From assembly GCA_002344965.1 (NCBI GenBank), contig DDUU01000011.1, positions 4,997 through 68,996 of the forward strand: a stretch of 64,000 nt of DNA, read 5' to 3'. This DNA is from Candidatus Tepidiaquacellales bacterium UBA2330 (GTDB taxonomy: Bacteria; Bacteroidota; Ignavibacteria; Tepidaquicellales; Tepidaquicellaceae). Position numbers and translations under genes: made by a program. Within the stretch, counting starts at the first letter, position 1; each line of letters begins with the position of its first letter. Below the pieces are notes generated by a model that was not told where the DNA came from, made no database searches, and saw nothing but the letters and a program-made list of their open reading frames with translations. Shown piece after piece: positions 45,335-54,130 of this stretch.

Positions 45335-46771
45335 TTATTTGATCAACATCATTTTTTTGCTAATAAGATCAATTTCCGTTTTTAATTGAAAAAAGTAGAT
45401 ACCTGTTGAAAGATTATAATCCGTTGAATTAAAATTAATTCTATACTTACCTTCGTTTGCTAATCCATTATAAATAGTAGAGACTTCTTTTCCACTTAAA
45501 TCATAAATGACTAAACTCACATTCGTTTTATTTTTAATTTCAAAATCAATAGTAGTAATAGGATTAAACGGGTTTGGATTATTTTGGTGTAATATTGTTT
45601 TTTTCGGAATAAATGTTGAGTTATAAGAAATACCGACCGGAAAAATTTTACCAAGAGAATCGGTTTTAGCTAAATACATTTGTGGAACTCCGCCTTGAAG
45701 CATTTGAGTAACGCCACATATGATAAAGCCATTATCATTAGTTGATTCAACAGATCTAATCTCTGTGAAATATTGAAGTGGCCTATAAAAATTTTGAATT
45801 AATACATTTCCATTGAAATCTATAATTCTGATAAATCCCCTTTCTAGATTATTATTAGTTGAATCCGTTGTTCCGCAAAAAACATATCCTTTTCCGGGAA
45901 TATTTCTTACAGAATATAATAGTTCATTATATTTTGCCGAATAATTTCTTTTCCACTGTAAATTACCAACTGAATCGGCTTTGATAATCAGTGAATTTGA
46001 AACATTGTTAGAATTATATTCAACACCTCCAATAATGAAACCTTTATCAATTGTCCGTTGTATTGAGTACCCTGCTTCTGAATAATTTGATCCAAATCTT
46101 TTACTCCACAAAGTATCTCCATTCAAATTAACTTTAAACAAATATACATCTGCATGAGCAGTTCCTATTATAACATAAGAATCTTCTAATACAATAACCT
46201 CTTTTCCATATTGATCATTATTTGCATAGTATATTTTTTGCCACTGAATTTCACCGATTTCATTTGTTTTGATCAGCATAATATTATTGAAAAACCCATC
46301 TGTTCTGTTTAACACTATATAACCATTATCTGAAGTTTGTTTAACACATAGAGACTGATCTAATCCCAATCCATTAAACGATCTGTTCCAAATAACATTT
46401 CCTTTTGAATCAGTATTAAGCAAATATCCATCTCCTAAACCCCCTTTATTTGTTGATCCGCATATAGTGAAACCATTTGTTATGCCATTTATTACCCAAT
46501 TTCCCCTAAAACTATAATTATTCTTGCCAATAATTTGAGTCCATAAAGAATCACCACTAAATGAATACCTTGCAAGATATATTTGGTAACCACCGACTCT
46601 TGAATCACTTCCAACAGCTATAAAATTATTATCATCTGTTTGAAAAGCACGCTCTAAACTTCCATAATTATTATTTAAAATCTTCTGCCAAGTTATAGTT
46701 TGCCCAAGTACTGAATCTGAAAAAACACAAATAACAAATATTGTAAATATTATATTTATAAGTTTACACAT
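45335..46771 (-). CDS. Beta-propeller-like T9SS cargo protein
   Basis: I start at ATG 46771 (478 residues), since this gives a signal peptide (MCKLINIIFTIFVICVFSDS, cut near VLGQ); the longer reading to 46861 adds 30 residues before it. The body repeats a unit of about 50 residues (DNNFIAVGSD..., DNGYIVLNRTD..., GKGYVFCGTTD...) with SGDSLW/GNVIWNRSF/GEIQWQKIY strands, a propeller-like series. The C-terminus is a type-A T9SS sorting domain (HQNNPNPFNPITTIDFEI ... MMLIK). Surface-attached or released; function unknown. Confidence 0.75.
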   Translation of the reverse strand: MCKLINIIFTIFVICVFSDSVLGQTITWQKILNNNYGSLERAFQTDDNNFIAVGSDSRVGGYQIYLARYSFSGDSLWTQIIGKNNYSFRGNWVINGITNGFTICGSTNKGGLGDGYLLNTDSKGNVIWNRSFNGLGLDQSLCVKQTSDNGYIVLNRTDGFFNNIMLIKTNEIGEIQWQKIYYANNDQYGKEVIVLEDSYVIIGTAHADVYLFKVNLNGDTLWSKRFGSNYSEAGYSIQRTIDKGFIIGGVEYNSNNVSNSLIIKADSVGNLQWKRNYSAKYNELLYSVRNIPGKGYVFCGTTDSTNNNLERGFIRIIDFNGNVLIQNFYRPLQYFTEIRSVESTNDNGFIICGVTQMLQGGVPQMYLAKTDSLGKIFPVGISYNSTFIPKKTILHQNNPNPFNPITTIDFEIKNKTNVSLVIYDLSGKEVSTIYNGLANEGKYRINFNSTDYNLSTGIYFFQLKTEIDLISKKMMLIK

Positions 46772-47301
46772 CCTTTTTTCCGGATAAAAAAATTCTATAA
46801 TTAATTTTATCACTCGATTATTATATTCAATTAAATTTCGTTTTGATAGAAACATATTCATAAAAGAAAATTATAAATTGCGTTTGAAATATATTTTACT
46901 ATTAGGATTTTTGTCCTCATTTCACCTGCATCATCTTCCTTGTAAAGCTGTATCCGTCCGATGTCATTTTATAAAAATAAACCCCGCTCGATAATCCGCT
47001 GCCGTCAAACTCCACTGAATAATTCCCCGTCGGCGTTTCCTCAGTCAATCGCCTTACTAAGTGGAGGGCAGGGTGAGTTACAAAATTGTTTTTCTTTTAG
47101 CCGAAATTCATACCGCTTCCAAAGCACGTTTCGGTTTGTTGTTGGTCACGCCCGCTGCCGTCAAACTCCACTGAATAATTCACCTCCGTAGGTAACTGCC
47201 GTATATGTATCTGTATTCGGGAATGATCTTCACGTTGTCCTTATTCGTAAATTTATTTATATCAGTAAAATATCTGTGAATATTTTTTCTTAAATTGATT
47301 C
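46772..47301. other. Intergenic region around an orphan sorting-domain remnant
   Basis: About 530 bases between the beta-propeller cargo and the TonB receptor. It contains the T9SS remnant and duplication described separately; the rest, AT-rich, is presumably the leader and promoter of the beta-propeller cargo. A short + strand open frame at 46961-47191 is an artefact of the duplicated segment. Confidence 0.6.
46917..47181 (-). pseudogene. Orphan T9SS sorting-domain remnant with partial duplication
   Basis: The minus strand encodes GNYSVEFDGSGLSSGVYFYK and ends MMQVK-stop (46917-46919), the last 40 residues of a type-A sorting domain, without any gene body: a stop codon lies upstream in frame (about 47097). 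A 30-base piece of the same domain (46996-47025) is repeated exactly at 47152-47181. It is most easily read as decay of a former cargo gene. Confidence 0.65.
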
Positions 47302-50112
47302 TCAAAGCTTAAGCGACAAATTAAACATTATATTCCTCGGCGTCAGGTATCTCGCCGGATTATATGGGTATGGTTCCAGCGGCGCCTGAAGATCAGGATA
47401 AAGCGGATCATTATAAAAATTCGGAGTCGGCTGTCCGTATTCATATGCTTCACCGGTTACGGGATTCAAGATCGTTGAATTTTTTGTATTGAAAAGATTC
47501 TTGATTGAAATTCCTATCACAAGATCCATAGAATAAAGAGGTATATATTTATCTATATCCAGATCCACCCAAAACCAGTTCTCGCCGACTTTTCCGTTTA
47601 TATTGTTAATGTCAGACTGATATTCCGGTCTTCCGCTTTCGAGATTTCCGATGTATAGCTGTTCCGTATATCTTTTTCCCGACTGAAAAAATATTCTGGA
47701 TTTAAAAGTAATGTCATCTAAAATATTTTTTGCAAATCCAAACATACCTTTTCCTTTGGGAACATTAAAATATAAATTTGCGCTTGCCTGTATCGGCTTG
47801 TCCCAGGAAAGAAAAGTTTCGGAAATTGTCTCGGCTGCGCCTGTGGTGGCTACTACAAATCCCTGATCAGATGATGAACTCTTTCCGGTCGCAACAGAAT
47901 ATGTGAAATTAAATTTTCCGCTGAACCATGAGCCGAGCCGCTTTTTGTATTCCACTTCAATACCTCTTGTCCTTGCATAATCCTGATTGAAATAAGTTAT
48001 GAATGACTGGCCGATAAGTCTTCCGCTGTTGATACGGATGCTTCTGGTAGCTACATAGTCATAAATATTTTTATAATAAGCAGTTACAGTCAGCACATCA
48101 TCATTTGTAAACTGGTTTCTGATACCGAGCTCATATGCGACTGTAGTCTCAGGGTTAAGATTCGGATTTCCGTATTTCTGAAAAGTGGACTGAGCCGCCT
48201 GAGGATTTATCTTTGCATAAACAAACTGCGGTTTAGGTCTTTTTGAAAAATGTCCGTAAGAAAAGAACAGAGTCTGATTATTCGTAATCGGGTGAGATAT
48301 TCCGACTCTCGGAGCAAGTCTTAATTTTACATTCCTTCCGAATATTGTAAATGAATCATCTTCATACGCCTGTCTTGTCTCAGGTGTAATAGTGGAAACA
48401 TTTGTATCCTTCACGGCATCGTCCACATATTTTCCCGGAAGCCAGTAATCAAGTCTCAGTCCGTAATTAAGTATCATCCCTTTGAATGTAATGCTGTGCT
48501 GTCCGTATATATCGCCGAACGAAGGATAAACTTTGTAAACGTCATTATTCAGTCCGAAAGGTTTTATCCACGGCTGATAAATGTCAATGAGCTGCATCTC
48601 CTGAAAACTCGTTTCAATACCGGCTTTGAGTTTGCTCTTGGTAGTAAAGTTGTGAACATAATCTAACTTAGCTGAATATTCATTTACGTAATGATCATGC
48701 CAGGTAAACGGATTGCCGATATCATAAAATCCGTTTCCCGGAATAATTCCTGTCCTCAGACTGTCTATATAATAATATTCAAAAGGAGCTTTTATCAGAT
48801 CAAACGGCTCTTCATACTGATCCCAGTTTCTGCCGTTTGCATCCACTCTTAAGTTTGTAAAAAAGTTGTTAAGCTTTATCTCATAAAATGATTTCGGACT
48901 TGTTGTGTGAGTCCAGCTTACTGTATGAAAGTAACTGTTCTGCGTGTATGTATTCGCCAGATCAAGTATATCCTGAAAGTCATACTGATATCCCGGAGAC
49001 GGTTCTACATATTCGAGGTTGGTCTGCAGCGAACTCGAATTCTGATTTATAGAAACCGACTGATTAAAAGAGTAATTTAATTTCATTGTCTCCGTCATTC
49101 TCCATGTGGCTTTTCCGAGCCAGTACCAGCTGTTATCCTGACGCGGGGAGAATTTTGTTCCTCCGAATGTAGAAGAGCTTACGTATCTTGATTTTTTTCC
49201 TCCGTTATTTACAAAAAATCCGTCCGAGAGTCCCATAAAAAAACTTCCGAATAAAGTAATCTCTCCCGGCGGTTTAATATTCAGCGCCTGGAAAAGATAT
49301 TTCGTAATCGGCTCCGGACCGCTGAGATTCATTTCAAGCACGTCAGTATTAAAGCTGAATCCGGAATTTTTATTTACTCCGAAATTATCCCTTTTATAAG
49401 AAAGGAAAAAATTAACTTCATCATATCTTCCTTCTTTGGTTCTGACATTCACAACGCCGCTTGTCGCCTGGCCGTATTCGGCGTTATAACCTCCTGTAAT
49501 GACTTCCACTTCTTCAAGTGAATTAGCCGAAAGCTGAAGTCCGTATCCCGTTCCTGAAAGGGGATCCTGTACTGACACACCGTCTATGATGTATGAATTT
49601 TCATAACTTCTTCCGCCGCGGATATGAATTTCGTTATCTTCCTTTACAACTCCTGCCTGCTGCGTGATAACATCAGCAATGTCAGTAACTATGGATTTGG
49701 AAATGTCATCGCTTGAAATAATATGACTGCTGCTGGTCTGCTCAATATCCATAAGCGGTCTGTCTCCGACCACTTCTATTTCCTGATCTACGGTAAATGA
49801 AGTTGACTTAAGCACAATATTGAAATCCTTCTGCGAACCTGAAGATATTTGAATATCCGTATATTCAACAGTTTTAAATCCTTCAGCGGAAACCTGCATT
49901 GTATAACTTCCGGGAGATATTTCAAGAATCGTATATGTCCCGTCATAATCGGAAACAGCTCCGAGATATGTTCCCTTCAGCTTTATGGTAACTCCGTCAA
50001 GCGGAATACCCGAACTGTCCTTGACAGTACCTTTGATTGATCCGTTCTGCTCCTGCGAAAATCCATAACCGGCGAAAAGCAGAAATAAGATCAGTAGTAA
50101 TTTTTTTATCAT
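47302..50112 (-). CDS. TonB-dependent receptor with carboxypeptidase-regulatory-like domain
   Basis: 936 residues. Signal peptide (1-19); CarboxypepD_reg-like domain (about 22-110; GSIKGTVKDSSGIPLDGVTIKL); plug (about 130-225; ISKSIVTDIADVITQQAGV, IHIRGGRSYENSYIIDGV, GGYNAEYGQATSGVVNV); 22-strand-type barrel to the C-terminus (PRNIMFNLSLKL). An outer-membrane transporter energised by TonB; the ligand is unknown. It lies 111 bases after the Fn3-like lipoprotein, which may be its surface partner. Confidence 0.92.
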   Translation of the reverse strand: MIKKLLLILFLLFAGYGFSQEQNGSIKGTVKDSSGIPLDGVTIKLKGTYLGAVSDYDGTYTILEISPGSYTMQVSAEGFKTVEYTDIQISSGSQKDFNIVLKSTSFTVDQEIEVVGDRPLMDIEQTSSSHIISSDDISKSIVTDIADVITQQAGVVKEDNEIHIRGGRSYENSYIIDGVSVQDPLSGTGYGLQLSANSLEEVEVITGGYNAEYGQATSGVVNVRTKEGRYDEVNFFLSYKRDNFGVNKNSGFSFNTDVLEMNLSGPEPITKYLFQALNIKPPGEITLFGSFFMGLSDGFFVNNGGKKSRYVSSSTFGGTKFSPRQDNSWYWLGKATWRMTETMKLNYSFNQSVSINQNSSSLQTNLEYVEPSPGYQYDFQDILDLANTYTQNSYFHTVSWTHTTSPKSFYEIKLNNFFTNLRVDANGRNWDQYEEPFDLIKAPFEYYYIDSLRTGIIPGNGFYDIGNPFTWHDHYVNEYSAKLDYVHNFTTKSKLKAGIETSFQEMQLIDIYQPWIKPFGLNNDVYKVYPSFGDIYGQHSITFKGMILNYGLRLDYWLPGKYVDDAVKDTNVSTITPETRQAYEDDSFTIFGRNVKLRLAPRVGISHPITNNQTLFFSYGHFSKRPKPQFVYAKINPQAAQSTFQKYGNPNLNPETTVAYELGIRNQFTNDDVLTVTAYYKNIYDYVATRSIRINSGRLIGQSFITYFNQDYARTRGIEVEYKKRLGSWFSGKFNFTYSVATGKSSSSDQGFVVATTGAAETISETFLSWDKPIQASANLYFNVPKGKGMFGFAKNILDDITFKSRIFFQSGKRYTEQLYIGNLESGRPEYQSDINNINGKVGENWFWVDLDIDKYIPLYSMDLVIGISIKNLFNTKNSTILNPVTGEAYEYGQPTPNFYNDPLYPDLQAPLEPYPYNPARYLTPRNIMFNLSLKL

Positions 50113-50126
50113 ATAATTAAAAACTA

Positions 50127-50217
50127 GTTTGTAGTTAGCAGTTAACAGTTAATAATATTTGTTTTGATACGTAAACCGTAAATCGTAACTTGAAATTCGT
50201 AACTCGTAAATCGAAAC
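50127..50217. repeat. Short low-complexity tandem-like repeats
   Basis: Between the TonB receptor and the lipoprotein: GTAGTTAGCAGTTAACAGTT followed by irregular repeats of CGTAAATCG / CGTAACTCG (about 50169-50214). Similar AGTTAACAGTT and CGTAAATCG strings are typical short intergenic repeats in FCB genomes; no function is evident. Confidence 0.45.
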
Positions 50218-50223
50218 TATTTT

Positions 50224-51582
50224 TTATCTGTATCCAAATTCATTTATAACAATTTTCCTGAAAAGATCTTTTGAAGCGCTCGCATTACCGTACAGAAAAT
50301 AAACAGGCATAGTCATAAGAATATTTCTCGGTGAATTAGCTGCATCTTTAATAGCAATAATAGTATTTGTCTGACAAGCCGTGCTAATCGGCAGTCTGTA
50401 AACTACCTGCGCAGGCGGAGTTATATTAATCCCGCGGATTCTCTGAAGAAGACTGCTGGACGTAAGCACTGGATAACCCGTATCTTCGTTTATCAGAGAT
50501 ATACCGGTCGGTATCAGAGCAATAGTACATGTGGAAAGACTGTCTATAGGAGCAAAATTTATAAGATCGCCCTGTCCCTGCACTTCTGCATTCGGAAGAC
50601 CGGTAGTAAAAAACAATTTCCCTCCGGACTGCAGATAGAAGGGGAGAGAGTTCTGAGCCAGATCAAAGTTAGCGTTATCAGAAGAAAGATTTCCTCTGTT
50701 AGCGCTCCATATTACAATTTCAAAAAGTCTTAGAGTTTCTATAAACATCGGATTTACGATCTTTGGTATCAGGTTACCGTCATTGGATTTTATGTCAAGC
50801 ACATCGTATGACAGAGTATCCATTGCGCTGACAAAATAATTTTCCGCCTGCGTGAATTCATTGAGCGGCATATCCTTAATCAGAAGTATCCTCGCTGTCT
50901 GTGCTTTTACGTGCCAGATACTTCCTGTATCAGGCATCTGCACTATCGGACTGAATGCGCCTGCTTCATCTTCCACACGGAGGTAAAGTATATTGTCTGC
51001 ATTGACTGCAAGTCCGCTGTCCTGTGTTAGTGTAAGAAGATTCACTGTCGAGGGAACTCTCCTGAAGTTATTTGTATCATTAAGCGACCAGTGATAAAAT
51101 GCAATATTCTCATCTCCGTCAGCATCTGATCCCGTCCATTTAAACGTAGCGAGAGGGAAAGTCGTATCTGGTATTTCCGTGCCGGCGTCGAAATTTACGA
51201 CAGGCGGCGTATTGACCACCGGATAAAGATTTGTAGCGGGAGTCGGATCTACCAGTCCTTTATTGTCAACTGCCGCTACAAAAAATCTGAAAGTGCTGTC
51301 GCTTCCGGTGATAGACAGAATAAAAGTGCTGTCATTCTTATTAGTGAATCCCCAGTTAACTGAATCAAATGAAATTCTGTAACCGGAAATAAATCCGTCA
51401 GGATCATCACCCCACCAGTTGATTTTTTTTATAGTAGAACCGGGCGCAATAATGCTGTCAGGACGGAGCGACAAATATGTATTAGGAGGCTGATTTTCCA
51501 AGTTTCCCGTGACAGGATCACTGCAGGAATTCGCTAATATGCAGGAGATAAAAACAATAAAGCATGCGGTAAATCTTCTCAT
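50224..51582 (-). CDS. Fn3-like lipoprotein
   Basis: 452 residues, lipoprotein signal with lipobox ANSC. Ig/Fn3-like domains follow (about 30-130, DPDGFISGYRISFDSVNWGF; about 130-225, DADGDENIAFYHWSLND). The C-terminal half (about 230-452) resembles a Rossmann- or GATase-like fold region (KTARILLIKDMPLNEF, LRLFEIVIWSANRG, LQSGGKLFFTTGLPN) without recognisable catalytic residues. Probably outer-membrane-anchored. It is upstream of the TonB receptor in the same orientation and may function with it, an inference from position. Confidence 0.7.
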   Translation of the reverse strand: MRRFTACFIVFISCILANSCSDPVTGNLENQPPNTYLSLRPDSIIAPGSTIKKINWWGDDPDGFISGYRISFDSVNWGFTNKNDSTFILSITGSDSTFRFFVAAVDNKGLVDPTPATNLYPVVNTPPVVNFDAGTEIPDTTFPLATFKWTGSDADGDENIAFYHWSLNDTNNFRRVPSTVNLLTLTQDSGLAVNADNILYLRVEDEAGAFSPIVQMPDTGSIWHVKAQTARILLIKDMPLNEFTQAENYFVSAMDTLSYDVLDIKSNDGNLIPKIVNPMFIETLRLFEIVIWSANRGNLSSDNANFDLAQNSLPFYLQSGGKLFFTTGLPNAEVQGQGDLINFAPIDSLSTCTIALIPTGISLINEDTGYPVLTSSSLLQRIRGINITPPAQVVYRLPISTACQTNTIIAIKDAANSPRNILMTMPVYFLYGNASASKDLFRKIVINEFGYR

Positions 51583-51713
51583 ATAAGTATGTATATTAAC
51601 TTTTAATAGTTATTCCGTTTTTAAAATGAGTTAAAAAATTTTTATGAAAATGAAGTATATTTTATTACTTTTAAAGTCATTTTTTAGATTTAATACTTTG
51701 TAATTGCGGTTTT

Positions 51714-51746
51714 AAAAAAGCCGCCATGAAAAATCACGACGGCTTT
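51714..51746 (-). terminator. Rho-independent terminator, minus strand
   Basis: A 13-pair stem (51717-51729 with 51734-51746; arms AAAGCCG and CGGCTTT plus six inner pairs including two wobbles), loop of four bases, T-run when read on the minus strand. It closes the transcription unit ending with the gene at 51798. Confidence 0.8.
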
Positions 51747-51797
51747 AATAATAATATGATCAGATTCAAGTTGCAATCTGACATTTGTAATTTAAAA

Positions 51798-54101
51798 TTA
51801 TTTAATTAATACCATGCGTTTTGTCATTACAAAATTATTACCGTCTCTTCCGACCGCATCAAGCTTATAGAAATAAACCCCGCTTGAAAGATCTGCACCG
51901 TTGAATTCTACATTGTATGTTCCGGCATTTCTGAAATCATTTACAAGCGACTTCACTTCTCTTCCGAGCATGTCATATATCTTAAGAGAAATATTCCCGG
52001 ATACAGGAATGTTAAAAGTAATTTTTGTAGACGGATTGAACGGGTTAGGGTAGTTTTGTGAAAGATAATAACTGTTCACATTCTCAACATTGCTTACAAT
52101 ACCGACCGGTGTTACTGTACCGAAGTCAGGATTCTTTCTCGGTGTCAGCTTATAATTACTGAATGAAAAATATAAAACGCCTTCTATATAGGAAATTATG
52201 TCATTCTTTGTTAAAAGCGTATATCCCGGCTGAGGCGGATTTTGCAGACCATCCCAGTTATTTGTGAAAGTAGTGTTACCGTCCTGAAGTTCAATTCTTG
52301 CGTTTACATTGGATGCATCAGATACCAGTATCTCACCGAAGTTACGTCTGAATGTTGTATCAGGAAGCGGATCAACTGTAGTACATGCAACTCCTGTAGC
52401 TGCGTTTACACAATTTATGGTAACGGGAACTTCAAGTCTCAGCAATACGCTTTCCCAAATTTCTACCGTCATATCACCGTCCTGAGTTGCATTATTTAAC
52501 TGATTGGTTGTAAGTACTGTAGCGGCAGGAAGTGGATTTCCCTGTGACAGCAGATTTATTCCGGAAGCTGAAGCAATGTTTATCCTTGTAACGCTGAAAT
52601 TTTCTTCAACCGTACCCGAAACTCTTACTCTGTCACCTCTTCTCAATACATCTGTCGGATTACCGGATATCCAGATACCGCTGTTAGGTCCGACTCCGTC
52701 CTGAATATATACTCTTCTCGGAGCTGTCTGATTTCCTCCTGCGCTGGAAAAATTAATTCCCGGAATGTCCGATGTATCCGCCGTAACTATTCCTTCCACT
52801 CCTCTTACATCAAATCCTTCGTATGCAGACCTTCCTCCGTTATTCGGGCAGAACTGCACATCTCGTATTCCCATTGAATCGTTTGCTCTCACTTCATAAA
52901 ATAAAGTAGATCTACCTGTATCTGTCGGAAGTAATTTCACACCGCCTGAATTATCCTCAGCTCTGAAGAAATATTCTACAAGGGTACCGAGATTTGCCGG
53001 AGGCATTTTTGTTGAATAGATATTACCCGTGATCAGCGGCATATTTTTACTCTGGAATGCGCCGTTATTAAATCTGTAAAACACTTTCATATCCGTAATT
53101 ACAGCGGTATTTAAAGAAGGATCTGTAGCCGTAACGCTGACTGTAACGCTGTCCGGCGGCGTTGGTACACCTGGACTTCTAGTCGGACTTGAAAGCTGCG
53201 GAGGAGCGTTTCCGAGACTCAGATCATTCGGATATATCGGAATGATAACATAAGGAAGCTGACTTCCGAATGCTCCTTCATTGTTTGCGTTTATAATAAC
53301 TCCTCTTACATATTCTACAAATGTTCCGATAGTCGGATGCGCCCACGTTCTTAATGTATCGCCTGACGGCTGAGTTGAAAAGAAGTTGGAGAAATCTCTT
53401 ATATACATTCTGTTTCCGTTTTCGTCAACTATGCTCCATGGCTGTCTGTTGCCGATACCTCCTGCAACTGTAACGTTTCTAATCTCAATGTACATACCTT
53501 CATATTTTTCACCGTCCACATAATTTATGGATCCGCCGTTCGGATAATCTCCGTTGGCAAAATTTGAAATTGTAACAGGGATCGGAGCAGGTCTTTTTGT
53601 GGAAGCGCCTGATTGTAAAATGTCAATCGTATAACCGGTTGCTGTATCCAGAGCAAGCTGAGTAAGTGTATTTGCAAAATTATTACTTGCAGTAGATCCG
53701 AATTCCTGAACCACTCCTCTGACTCTGATAATAGTGCCTGTGTCAATAAGATCAAGCGCTGTCTGAGGTCCTCTGCTTCCTTGTCTTATTACAATTCCGC
53801 CGAACATTCCGTTTGCCGTATCCTGTGCATAGCATGTCCAGCTTGAAGTACCTCTTAACATTGTTCTGAAATCGTTATTTGCGGGAGAGACTCTCGGAGG
53901 CGCAACAACTCTTGCGACGAACTGTACCGAATCTCCTTCAAGTTCCGATTTATCTCTTCCCAGGGCAAGTGAATCTGCAGACTTTGTCTGAATCTGCTGC
54001 AGAGTTACACTTATAAAATCTCCTCCCATTATATTAAATCCAAGAGAATATATAATGAATGCGGTTATAAAAATAACCGGTAAGTGTTTAATTCTTTTCA
54101 T
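51798..54101 (-). CDS. Large secreted OB-fold T9SS protein
   Basis: 767 residues with a signal peptide. N-terminal OB-like modules (about 50-300; VQFVARVVAPPRVSP, RVRGVVQEFGST, YEGMYIEIRNVTVAGG), a central Ig-like/Fn3 part (about 300-405; VTVSVTATDPSLNTAVITDM), a third OB-like module (about 425-545; VRGVEGIVTADTSDIPG, RRGDRVRVSGTVEENF) and a type-A sorting domain (SQNYPNPFNPSTKITFNI ... RMVLIK). Its OB-like modules resemble those of the PLD cargo at 36045. No catalytic site is visible, so it may be a binding or adhesion protein. Confidence 0.75.
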   Translation of the reverse strand: MKRIKHLPVIFITAFIIYSLGFNIMGGDFISVTLQQIQTKSADSLALGRDKSELEGDSVQFVARVVAPPRVSPANNDFRTMLRGTSSWTCYAQDTANGMFGGIVIRQGSRGPQTALDLIDTGTIIRVRGVVQEFGSTASNNFANTLTQLALDTATGYTIDILQSGASTKRPAPIPVTISNFANGDYPNGGSINYVDGEKYEGMYIEIRNVTVAGGIGNRQPWSIVDENGNRMYIRDFSNFFSTQPSGDTLRTWAHPTIGTFVEYVRGVIINANNEGAFGSQLPYVIIPIYPNDLSLGNAPPQLSSPTRSPGVPTPPDSVTVSVTATDPSLNTAVITDMKVFYRFNNGAFQSKNMPLITGNIYSTKMPPANLGTLVEYFFRAEDNSGGVKLLPTDTGRSTLFYEVRANDSMGIRDVQFCPNNGGRSAYEGFDVRGVEGIVTADTSDIPGINFSSAGGNQTAPRRVYIQDGVGPNSGIWISGNPTDVLRRGDRVRVSGTVEENFSVTRINIASASGINLLSQGNPLPAATVLTTNQLNNATQDGDMTVEIWESVLLRLEVPVTINCVNAATGVACTTVDPLPDTTFRRNFGEILVSDASNVNARIELQDGNTTFTNNWDGLQNPPQPGYTLLTKNDIISYIEGVLYFSFSNYKLTPRKNPDFGTVTPVGIVSNVENVNSYYLSQNYPNPFNPSTKITFNIPVSGNISLKIYDMLGREVKSLVNDFRNAGTYNVEFNGADLSSGVYFYKLDAVGRDGNNFVMTKRMVLIK

Positions 54102-54130
54102 AATGATTTTTTATAGTTATTTATTTTAGA

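Noticed and set aside
46961..47191. 76-codon + strand open frame with repeated RCRQTPLNNSP
   Set aside because: Reverse-strand reading of the duplicated sorting-domain sequence.
50127..50217. CRISPR-like array
   Set aside because: Repeats are too short, irregular and without spacers of fixed length.
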